A DNA stretch of 64,000 nt from Astragalus membranaceus. Taxonomy: Eukaryota; Streptophyta; Magnoliopsida; Fabales; Fabaceae. The stretch lies in the NCBI GenBank assembly GCA_039519185.1, contig CM076847.1, positions 76,905,747 to 76,969,746 of the forward strand, given 5' to 3'. Positions 21,731 through 32,938 of the stretch are shown here, in pieces (positions within the stretch are counted from its first letter, which is position 1; every line of letters starts with the position of its first letter). A program made the translations under genes and the position numbers. The notes under the pieces are model-generated. The model was given only the letters and a program-made list of their open reading frames with translations, searched no databases and was not told the DNA's origin.

Positions 21731-21745
21731 TTTTTTGCACTAGTG

Positions 21746-21748
21746 TCA
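21746..21748. repeat. TCA target-site duplication, right
   Basis: Matches 16226-16228; U2 spacer sequence resumes (ATGTAATTACCAGTG). Confidence 0.85.
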
Positions 21749-22037
21749 ATGTAATTACCAGTGCCAGCGTGGGATGCAAAAAGTTGTATAGCCGCTCTTG
21801 CCTTCTTCTTCCCTCACCATACTTAGCATCGCACAAGTTTATATGCCAGTCATACTCCTTCCATGAGTTAGGAACACCATTGATGGCTAGTCAAACTCTG
21901 AAAGTGGAAGAGCGAGGTTGGACCATTTTGTTTTGAAGTTCAAAGGGGAGAAAGAAAATGCAGACTGACTCTCACATTTGGTGTAGTGGTTATGCATAAG
22001 AGTCTCACATTGAGCAGTTTAGAAAGCTGCATAGTGG

Positions 22038-22221
22038 CCTTTTGGCTAAGATTAAGTGTAGTATCTATTCTTATCAGTTTAATATCTGATATGTGGGCCA
22101 ATGGCTCATATGATATTAAAATACTTTTTTTAGGGGGAGAGCCATCACAATAGCTTGCTATTGGGTTTCTCATGTGTCACCTATGCGCCGCACTACTGCA
22201 TAGGCCCTAGCGCACCCCAAC
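22038..22221 (+). pseudogene. U2: U2 snRNA copy 4, 5'-truncated
   Basis: The sequence runs from GCATAGTGG directly into CCTTTTGGCTAAG. The TATA region and the first ~13 nt of U2 are therefore deleted, probably between short GG/CC repeats. The upstream element is also altered (GTCTCACATTG). The rest is recognisable to GCGCACCCC. Confidence 0.88.
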
Positions 22222-22779
22222 AATTCTAGTGATGAATATTTGTGTGTTTTAATTTTAATTTAGTAATTAGGGATGTCATATTCAAAAATTTTATTCTAGA
22301 AATGACCAATTTTGTTTCTACAAATTGTTTTTCATTCTGCTCTCTTTTTAAAATTGTTAATCCAAATTAGTATTATTGTTTATATTTATTAATTTATTTT
22401 TGTTAAAATTTATAAACTCCTAAATCATAAAGATACAAAATAAGGGTCTAAGACTCCAAAAATCTTATGGGACAAGACAACTTGATTAAGTTTTCTTGAA
22501 AATGTAAAACCAATCCTTCATCTACAAATGACGGTGAATCTAGCAAGCACACCAGTGGCTAATCCTTGGATCACTCTCGGGGATTGTGGGTGCTTGTGCA
22601 AAAAAACATCAATGTAATTACTAGTGGCTGTGTGGGATGCAAACAGTTGTATAGCCCCTCTTGCTTTCTTCTTCTCTCAACAAGCTTAGCATCATCGCAC
22701 AAGTTTATGTGCCAGTCATATTCTTTCCATGAGTTAAGAACACCATTGATGGCCAGTCAAACTCTGAAAATGGAAGAGT
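22222..22779 (+). repeat. U2 unit spacer
   Basis: Standard spacer up to CTGAAAATGGAAGAG, where truncated LTR sequence begins. The upstream element and U2 of this unit are gone or displaced beyond 31670. Confidence 0.85.
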
Positions 22780-23315
22780 TTCAAAGGTATAAAAATGGTG
22801 AATCTGGGTTGGGAGGAGGTTGGGTCACGAAATTTGTACCAACGGATAGAGGAGGAGAAACTGATTATGGTGATGGTGGAAATCGAAACATGCATCAAGA
22901 TCCTGAATTTCTCCTTCCCTCTCCTTCTCTCCCTCTCTTTCGCAACTCTCCTCTCTATTCTCTCCTCTTTCTAATTTTTCCTCTTTCTGGTTTTTGTTCA
23001 AATGAGTGTGTTGGCTGGGTATTAGGGGACCAGCTGACTCACTCCCCTAGGAATTGACAAAATTAACCCTCAGCTCTTAATCCCTTCCTATCACTTATGA
23101 CATGGCCTAAACTACCAACTTAGTCAAATAATTAAGCACTTAGACACCAACAATTATTATATCATTGGTACACTTTCATAGTAACTATTAAATCAGGCTT
23201 GATTAAGCAAAATATAATAATCCTCTTGTGCTAAATACCTCATTTTGCCTACAATTCGCTTTAACATTTTCCGCTAATTTAAATAAACTAAATTAGCTAG
23301 TTAGGGGATGTTACA
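22780..23315 (-). mobile_element. Truncated 3' LTR of Tekay-type element
   Basis: It matches 31135-31670 and ends GGATGTTACA at 23315. The rest of the LTR is missing at the U2 spacer joint. Confidence 0.9.
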
Positions 23316-23345
23316 ATCACCCCAACTTTTAAAATTTTGTCCTCA
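23316..23345 (-). promoter_or_regulatory. Polypurine tract region of Tekay-type element
   Basis: On the minus strand AAAATTTTAAAAGTTGGGGT precedes the LTR start TGTAACATCCCC. Confidence 0.6.
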
Positions 23346-23363
23346 AAATTGACAAAACGTACC

Positions 23364-26247
23364 TCAATCGAAAAGATGGGGATATTTCACCCGCATGTTC
23401 TCCTCTACTTCCCATGTCGCTTCGTCGGGTGATGCACCGTCCCAAAGTACCTTGACAATAGGAATTGATCTTGTCCAGAGCGTTTTCTCGCCACGTTCGA
23501 TGATCCTGATTAGAGTAGGCTGATAAGATAAATTCGGTCTGATGTCGATCGCTTCATAACTTAGGGGTTGATTCGGGTCATGAATATACTTCCTTAACTG
23601 CGATACATGAAACACATCATGTAATCTGGACAATTCTGGAGGTAATGCAATGCGATACGCTACAGGCCCAACTCGCTCGATAATCTGGAAGGGTCCGACA
23701 TACCGAGGACTGAGCTTCTTCGCTCGCAATGCAATACCGGTCCCGATGGTTGGAGAAAGTCTCAGAAAGACATGGTCTCCTTCTTCGAATTATAACGGCC
23801 TTCTTCTCTTATCGGCATAACTCTTTTGTCGACTCTGAGCGGCCTTCATCCTTTCCTTTATCTGACGGATCTTCTCCGTAGTCTCACGGACCAAATCCGG
23901 TCCCAACAATCTCTGCTCACCTACATCCCACCAACACAATGGTGTTCTACACTTCCTTCCATACAATGCTTCATATGGAGGCATTCCGATACTAGAATGG
24001 TAACTGTTGTTGTATGAAAATTCCACCAATGGAAGGTGATCCTCCCATCTGCCTCCACTATCGAGTACACAAGCCCTCAACATATCCTCCAACGTCTGGA
24101 TTGTTCTCTCAGTCTGCCCGTCTGTCTGCGGATGGTAAGCAGTGCTAACACACACAGTTATTCCCAACGCCATATTCAGTGCTCTCCAATACCGAGATGT
24201 GAACTTAGGATCTCGATCATAAACGATACTGGTAGGGACTCCATGCAATATTTTTGAGATACTCATCTGCTAATCTGGCAACCTTGTGATTCGAACGCAC
24301 CGGAATAAAATGGGCGGACTTGGTCAGACGATCCACCACTACCCAAATAGAATCATTTCTGGCTTGTGACCGTGGCAATCCCATGACAAAATCCATAGAA
24401 ATGCTTTCCCATTTCCATTCAGGTACATTCAACGGCTGTAACTGGCCACCTGGCTTCTGGTGCTCTATCTTAACCCTTTGACAAGTCAACCATCGAGACA
24501 CAAACTCTGCAATATCTACTTTCATACCCGGCCACCAATACAATTGCTTCAAATCTCGATACATCTTGGTAGACCCAGGATGTATTGAGAACTGACTCTT
24601 ATGAGCCTCCTCTAAAACTTGCCTCTTCGCATTCTCATCATTCGGCACACAGATTCTACCATCAAAGAAAATTACGCCGTCACCGTCTTCGGTGTAATTT
24701 GGCAACCTCTTCTGCGCTTGTAGCTCTAAATCCACCTCTTGGGCTGAGCGAATTAGATTTCTCAAAGGACTCAAAATCCAAATGTGACTCAACACCAACC
24801 TGTTCCTTCTTGACTTAACTCTCAAATTTAGGTCTCTAAACGATTCCAACAAAGACATCTCGTGCATCATCAACTCTGCAATGTGGATAGACTTTCTGCT
24901 CAGAGCATCGGCCACAACATTAGCCTTACCAGGATGGTACTTCAATTCAAAATCATAATCTTTCAGGAACTCTACCCATCTCCTCTGTCTGTTGTTCAGT
25001 TCCTTTTGGTCAAACAAATACTTAAGGCTCTTGTGGTCACTAAAGACTTCGAAACAAGACCCATACAGGTAATATCTCCAAATCTTTAGGGCAAACACAA
25101 TCGCCGCCAACTCTAAATCATGAGTTGGGTAATTCTCTTCATGCAGCTTCAACTGTCTGGAGGCATAAGCGACTACTTGACGATTCTGCATTAGGACACA
25201 TCCCAAACCCTTACCAGAGGCGTCGCAATAGATTTGGAATCCTACGGACGGATCTGGAAGAATCCGGACAGGTGCAGAAGTCAAACGATTCTTCAATTCC
25301 GCAAAACAATTATCACAGTCTGAGTCCCAAACAAACGACTGACCCTTGCAAGTTAACCGAGTGAGTGGAAGAACCAGCTGGGAAAATCCTTGAATGAATC
25401 TTCGATAATACCCAGCTAATCCCAAGAAACTTCTCACCTCAGTAACCGTAGACGGCTGTTCCCAGTCTACCACAGCTTCAATCTTACTGGGATCCACTGC
25501 AACACCTACCTGAGATATCACATGACCCAGAAATTTAACTTCGGGCATCCAAAAATCACATTTGGATGGCTTAGCATATAACTTCTTCTCCCGGAGTACG
25601 TTCAGAACAATTCGGAGATGCTGCACATGCTCCTCAATTGTCTTAGAGAACACCAAGATATCATCAATGAACACCACAACAAACTGATCCAGATAGGTAT
25701 TAAAAATCCGATTCATGTAGTCCATGAATATGGCTGGAGCATTGGTCAAACCGAAGGGCATCACTACAAATTCATAGTGTCCATACCTCGTACGGAAAGC
25801 GGTCTTCGGGACGTCCAAAGCTCGAACCCTGATTTTGTGATAGCCGGACCTCAAATCAATCTTCGAAAATACCGAAGCTCCTCTCAATTGGTCTAACAAA
25901 TCATCAATTCTCGGTAAAGGGTACTTGTTCTTGATAGTCACCTTATTCAACTGACGATAATCAATACACAATCTCATACTTCCGTCCTTCTTCTTGACAA
26001 GCAATACTGGAGCACCCCATGGTGAGGCACTTGGCCGGATAAACTGTTTGGAAATTAGATCTTCCAATTGGACTTTCAATTCCCTCAATTCTAACAGCGA
26101 CATTCTATACGGGGCTATAGAAATGGGTCCAGTGCCCGGAACCAACTCTATAGGAAATTCCACCTCACGATCCGGAGGTAACGAAGGAACTTCATCAGGA
26201 AACACATCAAGAAATTCATTAACAACTTGCACAGAAGATAAATCCAA
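23364..26247 (-). pseudogene. Chromovirus pol: RT, RNase H, integrase, chromodomain
   Basis: From 26247 down: RT (SASPWGAPVLLVKKKDGSMR, CIDYRQLNKVT, MPFGLTNAPAIF, VVFIDDILVFS), RNase H (FQIYCDASGKGLGCVLMQ, DLELAAIVFALKIWR, FSDHKSLKYLF), and the integrase zinc region (HPGSTKMYRDLKQLYWWPGM, CQRVK). The integrase core (SMDFVMGLP) is frameshifted between 24266 and 24217. It continues YDRDPKFTSRYWRAL and AYHPQTDGQTERTIQTLEDM, then an in-frame stop at about 23790 precedes the GPF-containing tail and the chromodomain-like end ATWEVEENMRVKYPHLF. Those features place it in the Tekay/Del chromovirus group. Confidence 0.92.
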
Positions 26248-26480
26248 ACCTGTCTAAGTGGATGCAGACAACATCATGACATAAGCTTTTGCGCCTTGGA
26301 ACAGGTAGTTACTGGCCGAAGTGAAAGAAATAACAGCTTCAGAATTGGGCGGTTGTAGCTCCACTGACTCGGAGGCGAAATCGATAGTTCAATGAAAACA
26401 ATCTATAGTCACATGGTTGGCCGTCATTGGACTCATTCCTAGGACAACGTCCATACCCTTCATTGGTAAACAAATGAAGT

Positions 26481-27054
26481 CTACCACAAAATTCCTGTCT
26501 CCAATGGATAGAAGACAGTTTTCACAAATCGCTTGGGTCTGAACACTACCGTCCGCAGCAGTCTTAATGGAGATTGTTGAGGCAAAGGAGTTAAAGCCAA
26601 TCCCAACCGTTCAACACAAACTTGAGATATAAAACAATGGGTCGCACCCGAATCATATAAAATACTAACGGAGTTATTAAAAAGAGATCCCATACCCCTT
26701 AGTAGATTATCTGACGGTGTGACCTTCTGGGCGTCCAAGGTGTAAACCCTCCCATGAGTTGTAGTAGCAGCAGGGTTGTCTCCTTGACTCTTCTCCTTCA
26801 CTGGGCAGTCCCGTGCATAATGACCCTCTTTCTTGCAGTAATAACACTAGTTGGATCCCATCTGGCATTTACCCTGATGATACTTTCCACAGTTGGAACA
26901 TGTACTGAACCTTGAGGAGTTCGACGACTCAACCTGTTTCCCTTAGTTGGAGTTGTGCCTGGGACCCATCTGATTCTTGGATGATCCAACATTCTTCTTA
27001 TTCTGATGGAATACTTTCCTGCTTGCATATAACCTCTTCAAATCACTCTCAGCT
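26481..27054 (-). pseudogene. Chromovirus gag zinc knuckles and protease
   Basis: Minus-strand translation gives CSNCGKYHQGKC, then CYYCKKEGHYARDC, a CCHC zinc knuckle, then the aspartic protease motif LYDSGATHCFIS. Two in-frame stops lie in the gag part (near 26940 and 26850), and the frame changes after the protease motif. Confidence 0.85.
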
Positions 27055-27057
27055 ATG
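27055..27057. repeat. ATG target-site duplication, left
   Basis: ATG is repeated at 28371-28373, flanking the CACTA termini. Confidence 0.75.
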
Positions 27058-28370
27058 CACTACAAGAATAATGGGATTTTCCGGCCAGGACTTTCCGGCG
27101 GATTTAATCCGCCGGAAAGATTCCGGCGGACTTAATCCGCCGGAAAGATTCCGGCGGATTTTAGGAATTTCCGGCGGATTTTATCCGCCGGAAAAGATTC
27201 CGGCGGATTTTAGGACTTTCCGGCGGATTTTATTCGCCACAAACTTTTCCGGCTGATTTTGGGGTATTTCCGGCGGATTTTTTGGCATTTGCGGCGGATT
27301 TTTAAAAAAAAAAAATTTAAATTTTTTTTTTTTTAAAAAATTTTCAAAAATCCGTCGCAAAAGCCAAAAAAAAAATTTTTTTTTTAAAAAAATCCGCCGC
27401 AAATGCCACAAAATCCGCCGCAAAAGCCAAATTTTTTTTTTTTAAAAAAATCCGCCGCAAATGCCAAAAAATCCGCCGCAAAAGCCAAAAAAATTTCAAA
27501 AAATCCGCCGGTAATTTCAAAAATCCGCCGGAAAATTCGGAGGGAAAAAATTCGCCTATAAATACAAATTTCTCCTACACTCCTCTCATTCTCTCATTTC
27601 ACTCTTTATTTCATTCTCATTCTCTTCTATATTTCTCTACATATCTCTCATCTATATTTCTTAAACTCTCATCTCCATAAATTTCTCTACATATCTCTCT
27701 TCTATATTTCTCCTTCCTTCTTCATTCTTTTTCATTCACTCCTTAATTCTTATTTCTTCTTACTTCTTTATTCACATTCTCTCCTATATCATTCTCTTCT
27801 AATATTCTCTTTCATTCTTATTCCTTCCTACTTCTACATTCTCATTCATTTATTTATTTTCATTATTTTCTATATCATTTTTTCTCATATTCTACTTCAT
27901 TTTCATTTTTTCTTACTTTTTATTAAAATACAAATTAAATATTAAAATTCGAAAAAATTGAAAAACAAATTCAAAAATTCAAATTTTTTACCGCCAGATT
28001 TTTTAAGTTTTTTTTTTTGGATTTTGCGGCGGATTTTTGGCATTTCCGGCGGTTTTTTAAAATTTTTTTTTGGCTTTTGCGGCGGATTTTTGGCATATGC
28101 GGTGGATTTTTAAAAAAAAAAATTCGAAAAAAAAAAAAAATTTAAAATCCACCGCAAATGCCTTTAAAATCCGCCGGAAAATTCCAAAAAAATTTTTGTT
28201 TTTTAAAAAATCCGCCGCAAAGTGCTTTTCCGGCGGATTTTCCGCCGGAAAGCGTTTGCTGCGAGCTGGCTACCGGCGGAAAAAATCCGCCGCAAAGTCC
28301 AATTTTGCAGCGGAAATATGGCTTTTCGGGCGAATTTTGCCCGCCGGAAAATCCTGTTTTTCTTGTAGTG
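27058..28370. mobile_element. CACTA MITE nested in chromovirus gag
   Basis: The 1313-bp element begins CACTACAAGAATAATGGGA and ends TTTTTCTTGTAGTG, with a 3-bp ATG duplication. Both halves are built from CCGGCGGATTTTA and TAAAATCCGCCGG repeats in opposite orientation. The middle (27550-27960) is TC-rich and AT-rich with no gene. ORFs crossing it are repeat artefacts. Confidence 0.9.
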
Positions 28371-28373
28371 ATG

Positions 28374-29088
28374 TATGCTTGCTGAACCATGGCGGCATAG
28401 TTAGTATAAGCAAAAGAACTCAGACTCTGAGCAATGTCTTCCCTTAGCCCATACTTGAACCTATCGGTTTTCCACTTGTCATTGGGAGCATACCCGGCCA
28501 AACCGAAGAATTGATATAACTCTTCAAACTTAGCCGCGTACGGACCCACAGTTCAACTTCCTTGAGTGAGAGTCAAAAACTCATTCTCCTTGTCAAACCT
28601 CATAGCTGTCGGAAAGAACTGCTCCAGAAGTACCTGCCTGAAATGTTCCCAAGTCTGGGGAGTACCCATAGTTGCCATCATGGCTTTGGCGTTAGTCCAC
28701 CAGTTGTTAGCTTCTCCCTTCAGCATATGTGTCGCCAATCTCAGCTTGTCCTCATCAGTGACCTGCATAGCTAATAAAATCTTCTCTATGTCATCCAGCC
28801 AATGCTGGGCTTCCATGACATCTGGTCCTCCTATGAATTCGACGGCTTCATTTTTAGAAATTCAGAGAAAACCCTCCTTGGGTCAACTTGAGGCTCAGGA
28901 ACTTGCTGAGGCTGAGCTTGAGCATTCTGTTGCATTAGTAACATATCTTCCATCATCTTCTGTTGTCTCTCGATCATATTCTGCATCCATGCAGAATGCG
29001 GATCAATTGGTGGGTTATTCCTCGATCCTCCTACCATAATTCTGCAAACGATACACCAAGTATTAAGTTGATCAGTCTCAATGTCTCT
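28374..29088 (-). pseudogene. Chromovirus gag, capsid region
   Basis: It probably starts at MVGGSRNNPPIDPHSAW near 29040. The capsid-type retrotransposon gag domain includes MEAQHWLDDIEKILLAMQV, WWTNAKAMM, FRQVLLEQFFP and YAAKFEELYQF. A frameshift lies in an A-run near 28850, and an in-frame TGA lies at about 28553. The frame then runs into the MITE at 28373. Confidence 0.87.
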
Positions 29089-29168
29089 TAGGATCATAAG
29101 AAGCAAAATAGCAGAACTACTCGAGGAACAAAACCACCCTAACTGTCTAAGCCCGACTAGGTCGAACT

Positions 29169-29180
29169 TCTCTGATACCA
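29169..29180 (-). promoter_or_regulatory. Primer binding site, initiator tRNA-Met
   Basis: The minus strand reads TGGTATCAGAGA three bases after the 5' LTR end. Eleven of twelve bases match the complement of plant initiator tRNA-Met 3' end (TGGTATCAGAGC). Confidence 0.9.
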
Positions 29181-29183
29181 TAA

Positions 29184-31670
29184 TGTAACACCCCGATAAA
29201 TTCTAACATATAGAACTACCGAAATGCACTAAATGGCATACATCAGAGTAACTTCCTGTTATTGAAATATTGAACACAACTAAAACTTTCGATAATACAT
29301 ATCAAATGGTTCTCTGAACCTCATAAACTTCCTGAAAATGCTTAAGTTTCAAAACTTAAAACTTGTACATAATCCTGGTGTGCAATACTCAAAACACAAA
29401 GTAGCGGAAACGATTTTACAACTTAAACAATGAAAGTCATACAATCGGTGACATGACTAAATAAAAAAAAATACAAAGGGCTAAACAGGAAATCCAATTT
29501 CCCATAGTTTCATGAGTCGCACCGGCTAACCGTGCTTTGTCGCCTTTGCTTTCCCCTGTTTCTCTGTAAAAACCACAAATATGAAGGGTGAGATAAACAT
29601 TATCTCAGTGAGTCCTATCGAGACCCCTTACTAACTCTAGCGGTTCATTATGCTTTACTTTGAACTCATGGCCCTAAAAAGCAACCACGTGGACATATAT
29701 TAAGTTCCTGTAACCTTTATGCTCATGGCCCTCCTAAGCGACACATGAAGCATATCATATTTTACCTCTTGTAATTTGTAGCCCTACTAAGCAACTACGC
29801 ATTACATTTTGTTCCATGATTTTAGCATAACACCTCAGCCTACCTATTTTATAGGCACTCCTTTGGCTTTGGTGAACCCATCCCGCTATTTCTAGTGGGC
29901 GAAACCTCTTGAGTCTAGGTTTTGGGGCTCATGACTTCCCCTCCCCTAGTATGCTAATCCTCTAAGGGTCGTCACCCTTATCCTCTTGTATTTATTATAT
30001 ATTATATATTATATATACATGTACCCGCATTGGGCCGTCTAGAATTCAGTCATGTACCGTCTACCCTTCCACAAGGGAAGGTATTTTGCCGTGAATTAAC
30101 ATTTCTTACCTTGACATTTATGAATTAACTTGTGTACACTCGCGTCTTACTAATGTACGGTCTTCCTTAACGGTTATAACTTGTGACATTTACCTCAAAC
30201 TTCTTTCATTTCATGACATAAGTGTGTTTCCATCCTTGGGAAACATTGGGGAATCAATCGAAAAGGAATCGGAATCGTTTGGAACGGATTAAAAAGGATT
30301 TTGAGTTAGGGTAACAGAAGGATCCGCGCGGTCCATGCTCCAGAGGCGCACGACTCGTGCGTATCACTTAAATTTCAGTTTTAAAAAAACTTACAGGACG
30401 CACGGTCCGTGCCACAAGGGCGCACGACCCGTGCGTGTCTTAAAATTTTAAAAGGCTTATCTGCGTAGGTCACGCACGGTTCGTGCTCAGGGGCGCACGA
30501 TCCGTGCTGTGTAAAAATTTTATTTCCTGGGCTGCTGCGAACAAGGCGCACGACCCGTGCCCTTGTGAGGCACAATCCGTGCGTCCTTGCCAGTAGCCAA
30601 TTTTTCCGGTTTCGTGACATTTTTCCAAGTCCGCTTCGATTCCAATTTCGTTCCGATCGATATCCTAACATAACAATTATTATTCCAGACCAGCGAAAGC
30701 GATTAACAATCAAACAACACATATCATAAATCAACAATCCAATCAATTCTAGCAATTATGCGATTTACGGTTTTTCGATAAAAACGTTTTTGTTAAGTTT
30801 TCACAAAGCGGATTTTCCATAATATCGTTTCAGAAAATAACATGACTCGACAACAAATCGTCCCTAAGCGAGTATAGAACTCACCGTATTGTGATGAAAA
30901 TCACAAACAACGAAACCCCGTGAATTCAACCGCTCCGAAATGTCACGAACTCGCCCCGAATCTTCTCCAACCAGGAACTCCGATATTCAATCACTTGGAC
31001 AGCCACTTAACAAAGTCCCCTCTGCTCAATCGAACTTCAAACAGGTTTTTGGCAAACGAAGATGGGTCTTAGGACTGAATGTGGGGCTCTATCAAGACAT
31101 GCAAACCTTTAGGACTCCATTTTGAGCTTGGAGCTTCAAAGGTATAAAAATGGTGAATCTGGGTTGGGAGGAGGTTAGGTCACGAAATTTGTACCAACGG
31201 ATAGAGGAGGAGAAACTGATTATGGTGATGGTGGAAATCGAAACATGCATCAAGATCCTGAATTTCTCCTTTCCTCTCCTTCTCTCCCTCTCTTTCGTAA
31301 CTCTCCTCTCTATTTTCTCCTCTTTCTAATTTTTCCTCTTTCTGATTTTTGTTCAAATGAGTGTGTTGGCTGGGTATCAGAGGACCAGCTGACTCACTCC
31401 CCTAGGAATTGACAAAATTGCCCCTCAGCTCTTAATCCCTTCCTATCACTTATGACATGGCCTAAACTACCAACTTAGTCAAATTTTTAAGCACTTAGAC
31501 ACCAACAATTATTATATCATTGGTACACTTTCATAGTAATTATTAAATCATGCTTGATTAAGCAAAATATAATAATCCCCTTGTGCTAAATACCTCATTT
31601 TGCCTACATTTCGCTTTAACATTTTCCGCTAATTTAAATAAACTAAATTAGCTAGTTAGGGGATGTTACA
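29184..31670 (-). mobile_element. 5' LTR of Tekay-type element
   Basis: The 2487-bp LTR has TGTAACACCCC and GGATGTTACA ends on the plus strand. It contains ~63-bp degenerate repeats (29640-29830) around GGCCCT-AAGCRAC, and a cluster of GCACGGTCCGTGC-type words (30326-30590). TSD cannot be tested because the other LTR is truncated; the right flank reads CTAAC. Confidence 0.92.
30326..30590. repeat. GC-rich self-complementary word cluster in LTR
   Basis: About eight alternating words such as CGCACGGTCCGTGCC, GGCGCACGACCCGTGCG, ACGCACGGTTCGTGCTC and GGCGCACGATCCGTGC. Confidence 0.75.
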
Positions 31671-31783
31671 CTAACACTCACATTTGGTGTATTGGTTGTG
31701 CATAAGAGTCCCACATTGGGCAGTCTAGAAAGCAGCATAGTGGACTTGACAAATAAGAGGAACAACGAGCAAATGTTCAAGGC

Positions 31784-31979
31784 ATACCTTTCTCGGCATT
31801 TTGGCTAAGATCAAGTGTAGGATCTGTTCTTATCAGTTTAATATCTGATATGCGGGCCAATGGCTCACACGATATTAAATTACTTTTTTTTGGGGGAGAG
31901 CCATCACACTAGCTTGCTATTGGGTTTCTCATGTGTCACCTATGCCTTGCACTACTGCATGGGCCTGGCGCACCTCACC
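31784..31979 (+). ncRNA. U2: U2 snRNA gene copy 5, full length, diverged
   Basis: Full length from ATACCTTTCTCGGC to GCGCACCTCACC, with upstream GTCCCACATTG (about 31707) and AAATAAGAGG in the TATA position. The branch-recognition core reads GTGTAGGATC instead of GTGTAGTATC, which would disturb pairing with intron branch sites. It is therefore likely nonfunctional or altered. Confidence 0.82.
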
Positions 31980-32519
31980 AATTCTAGTGATGAATATTTG
32001 TGTGTTTTAATTTTAATTTTAATTTTAATTATATAGTCGTTAGGGATGTCATGTTTAAAATTTTTATTCTGGAGGCGACCAATTTTGTTTCAACAAAAAC
32101 ATTTTTCATTCGGCTCTCTTATTAAAATTGTTAATCCAAAGTAGTATTATTGTTTATATTTATTAATTTATTTTTGTTAAAAATTTTAAACTCCTAAATC
32201 ATAATTATACAAACTAAGGGTCTAAGACTGCAAAAATCTTATGGGACAAGACAACTTGATTAAGTCTTCTTGAAAATGTAAAACCAGTCCTTCATCTACA
32301 AATGACATTGAATCTAGCTAGCACACCAATGGCAAATCCTTGGATCACTCTCGAGGATTGTGGGTGCCTGTGCAAAAGAACATCAATGTAATTACTAGTG
32401 CATGCCTGGGACGCAAATAGTTGTATAGCCCCTCTTGCTTTCTTCTTCTCTCAACATACTTAGTATCGCACAAGTTTATATACCAGTCATACTCCTTCCA
32501 TGAGTTAGGAGCACCATTG
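31980..32519 (+). repeat. U2 unit spacer
   Basis: Standard spacer ending GTTAGGAGCACCATTG, where Athila sequence begins. Confidence 0.85.
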
Positions 32520-32598
32520 TATAGTCCCTCATAGGTCTGCCCCTATCATTTACCATGTCTGTTGGACCTTGGTTTATGAATTGCTGTCTGTACCAGTT

Positions 32599-32817
32599 TT
32601 ATTGATCATGTAATGTAGGAGTGGGTGGTCCTTTGCCTCGACCACCTAGGTCAAATCTACCTCTGCTTGAATTGGTTCTACAACCATGTGTGGTACCTCT
32701 GCCTGAGTTTGACCAAACACATTGATCAGACATTGTAGGTCTAAGTTGTCTCAGTCTCCTAAATCTCCTTTCTGGTTCGGGATCCAACTCAAATTCTGGA
32801 GGTTGTGACCTGGGCAT
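32599..32817 (-). pseudogene. N-terminal fragment of Athila gag
   Basis: Starts MPRSQPPEFELDPEPERRFR and continues into a Gly/Arg-rich stretch. It is homologous to the fragment at 10119-10320. It is truncated. Confidence 0.75.
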
Positions 32818-32917
32818 GCGCTATAGCACCTATTGCTGTAGCACCAAGGAACAAACACCAGAGTAAAATCTTCACTAAATGCTAAAAACTTAAACCATAA
32901 AAATTAAATGTAATCCC

Positions 32918-32938
32918 CGGCAACAGCATCAAAAACTT
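32918..32938 (-). promoter_or_regulatory. Decayed primer binding site (tRNA-Asp type)
   Basis: The minus strand reads TTGATGCTGTTGCCGGGGAT after the LTR end. Athila elements usually have TGGCGCCGTTGCCGGGGA; here the first half has changed. Confidence 0.7.

Larger units (their letters stand above)
16229..21745. mobile_element. Non-autonomous CACTA transposon with captured gene fragments
   Basis: The 5517-bp element starts CACTAGTGCAAAAATG and ends TTTTTTGCACTAGTG, perfect inverted CACTAGTGCAAAAA termini, with a 3-bp TCA duplication. Both ends carry subterminal repeats based on AAGTCAGGC and GCCTGACTT. No transposase is visible. The interior is a patchwork of LINE sequence, ClpX exons, AINTEGUMENTA-like AP2 exons with introns, and a tRNA-like gene, in the manner of Pack-CACTA elements. 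It inserted into a U2 spacer. Confidence 0.92.
22780..31670 (-). mobile_element. Tekay-type chromovirus (Ty3/gypsy), degraded, 3' LTR truncated
   Basis: Read on the minus strand: 5' LTR (31670-29184), tRNA-Met primer site, gag, zinc knuckles, protease, RT, RNase H, integrase, a chromodomain-like tail, polypurine tract, and 536 bp of 3' LTR (23315-22780). The two LTRs differ at roughly 15 of about 536 shared positions by eye, so insertion is not very recent. Several nonsense codons and frameshifts kill it. A CACTA MITE is nested in gag. The distal 3' LTR and some U2 spacer were deleted together. Confidence 0.92.

Noticed and set aside
22780..31670. Idea that the Tekay-type element might be autonomous
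   Set aside because: It has several nonsense codons, a frameshift in the integrase, a MITE in gag and a truncated LTR.
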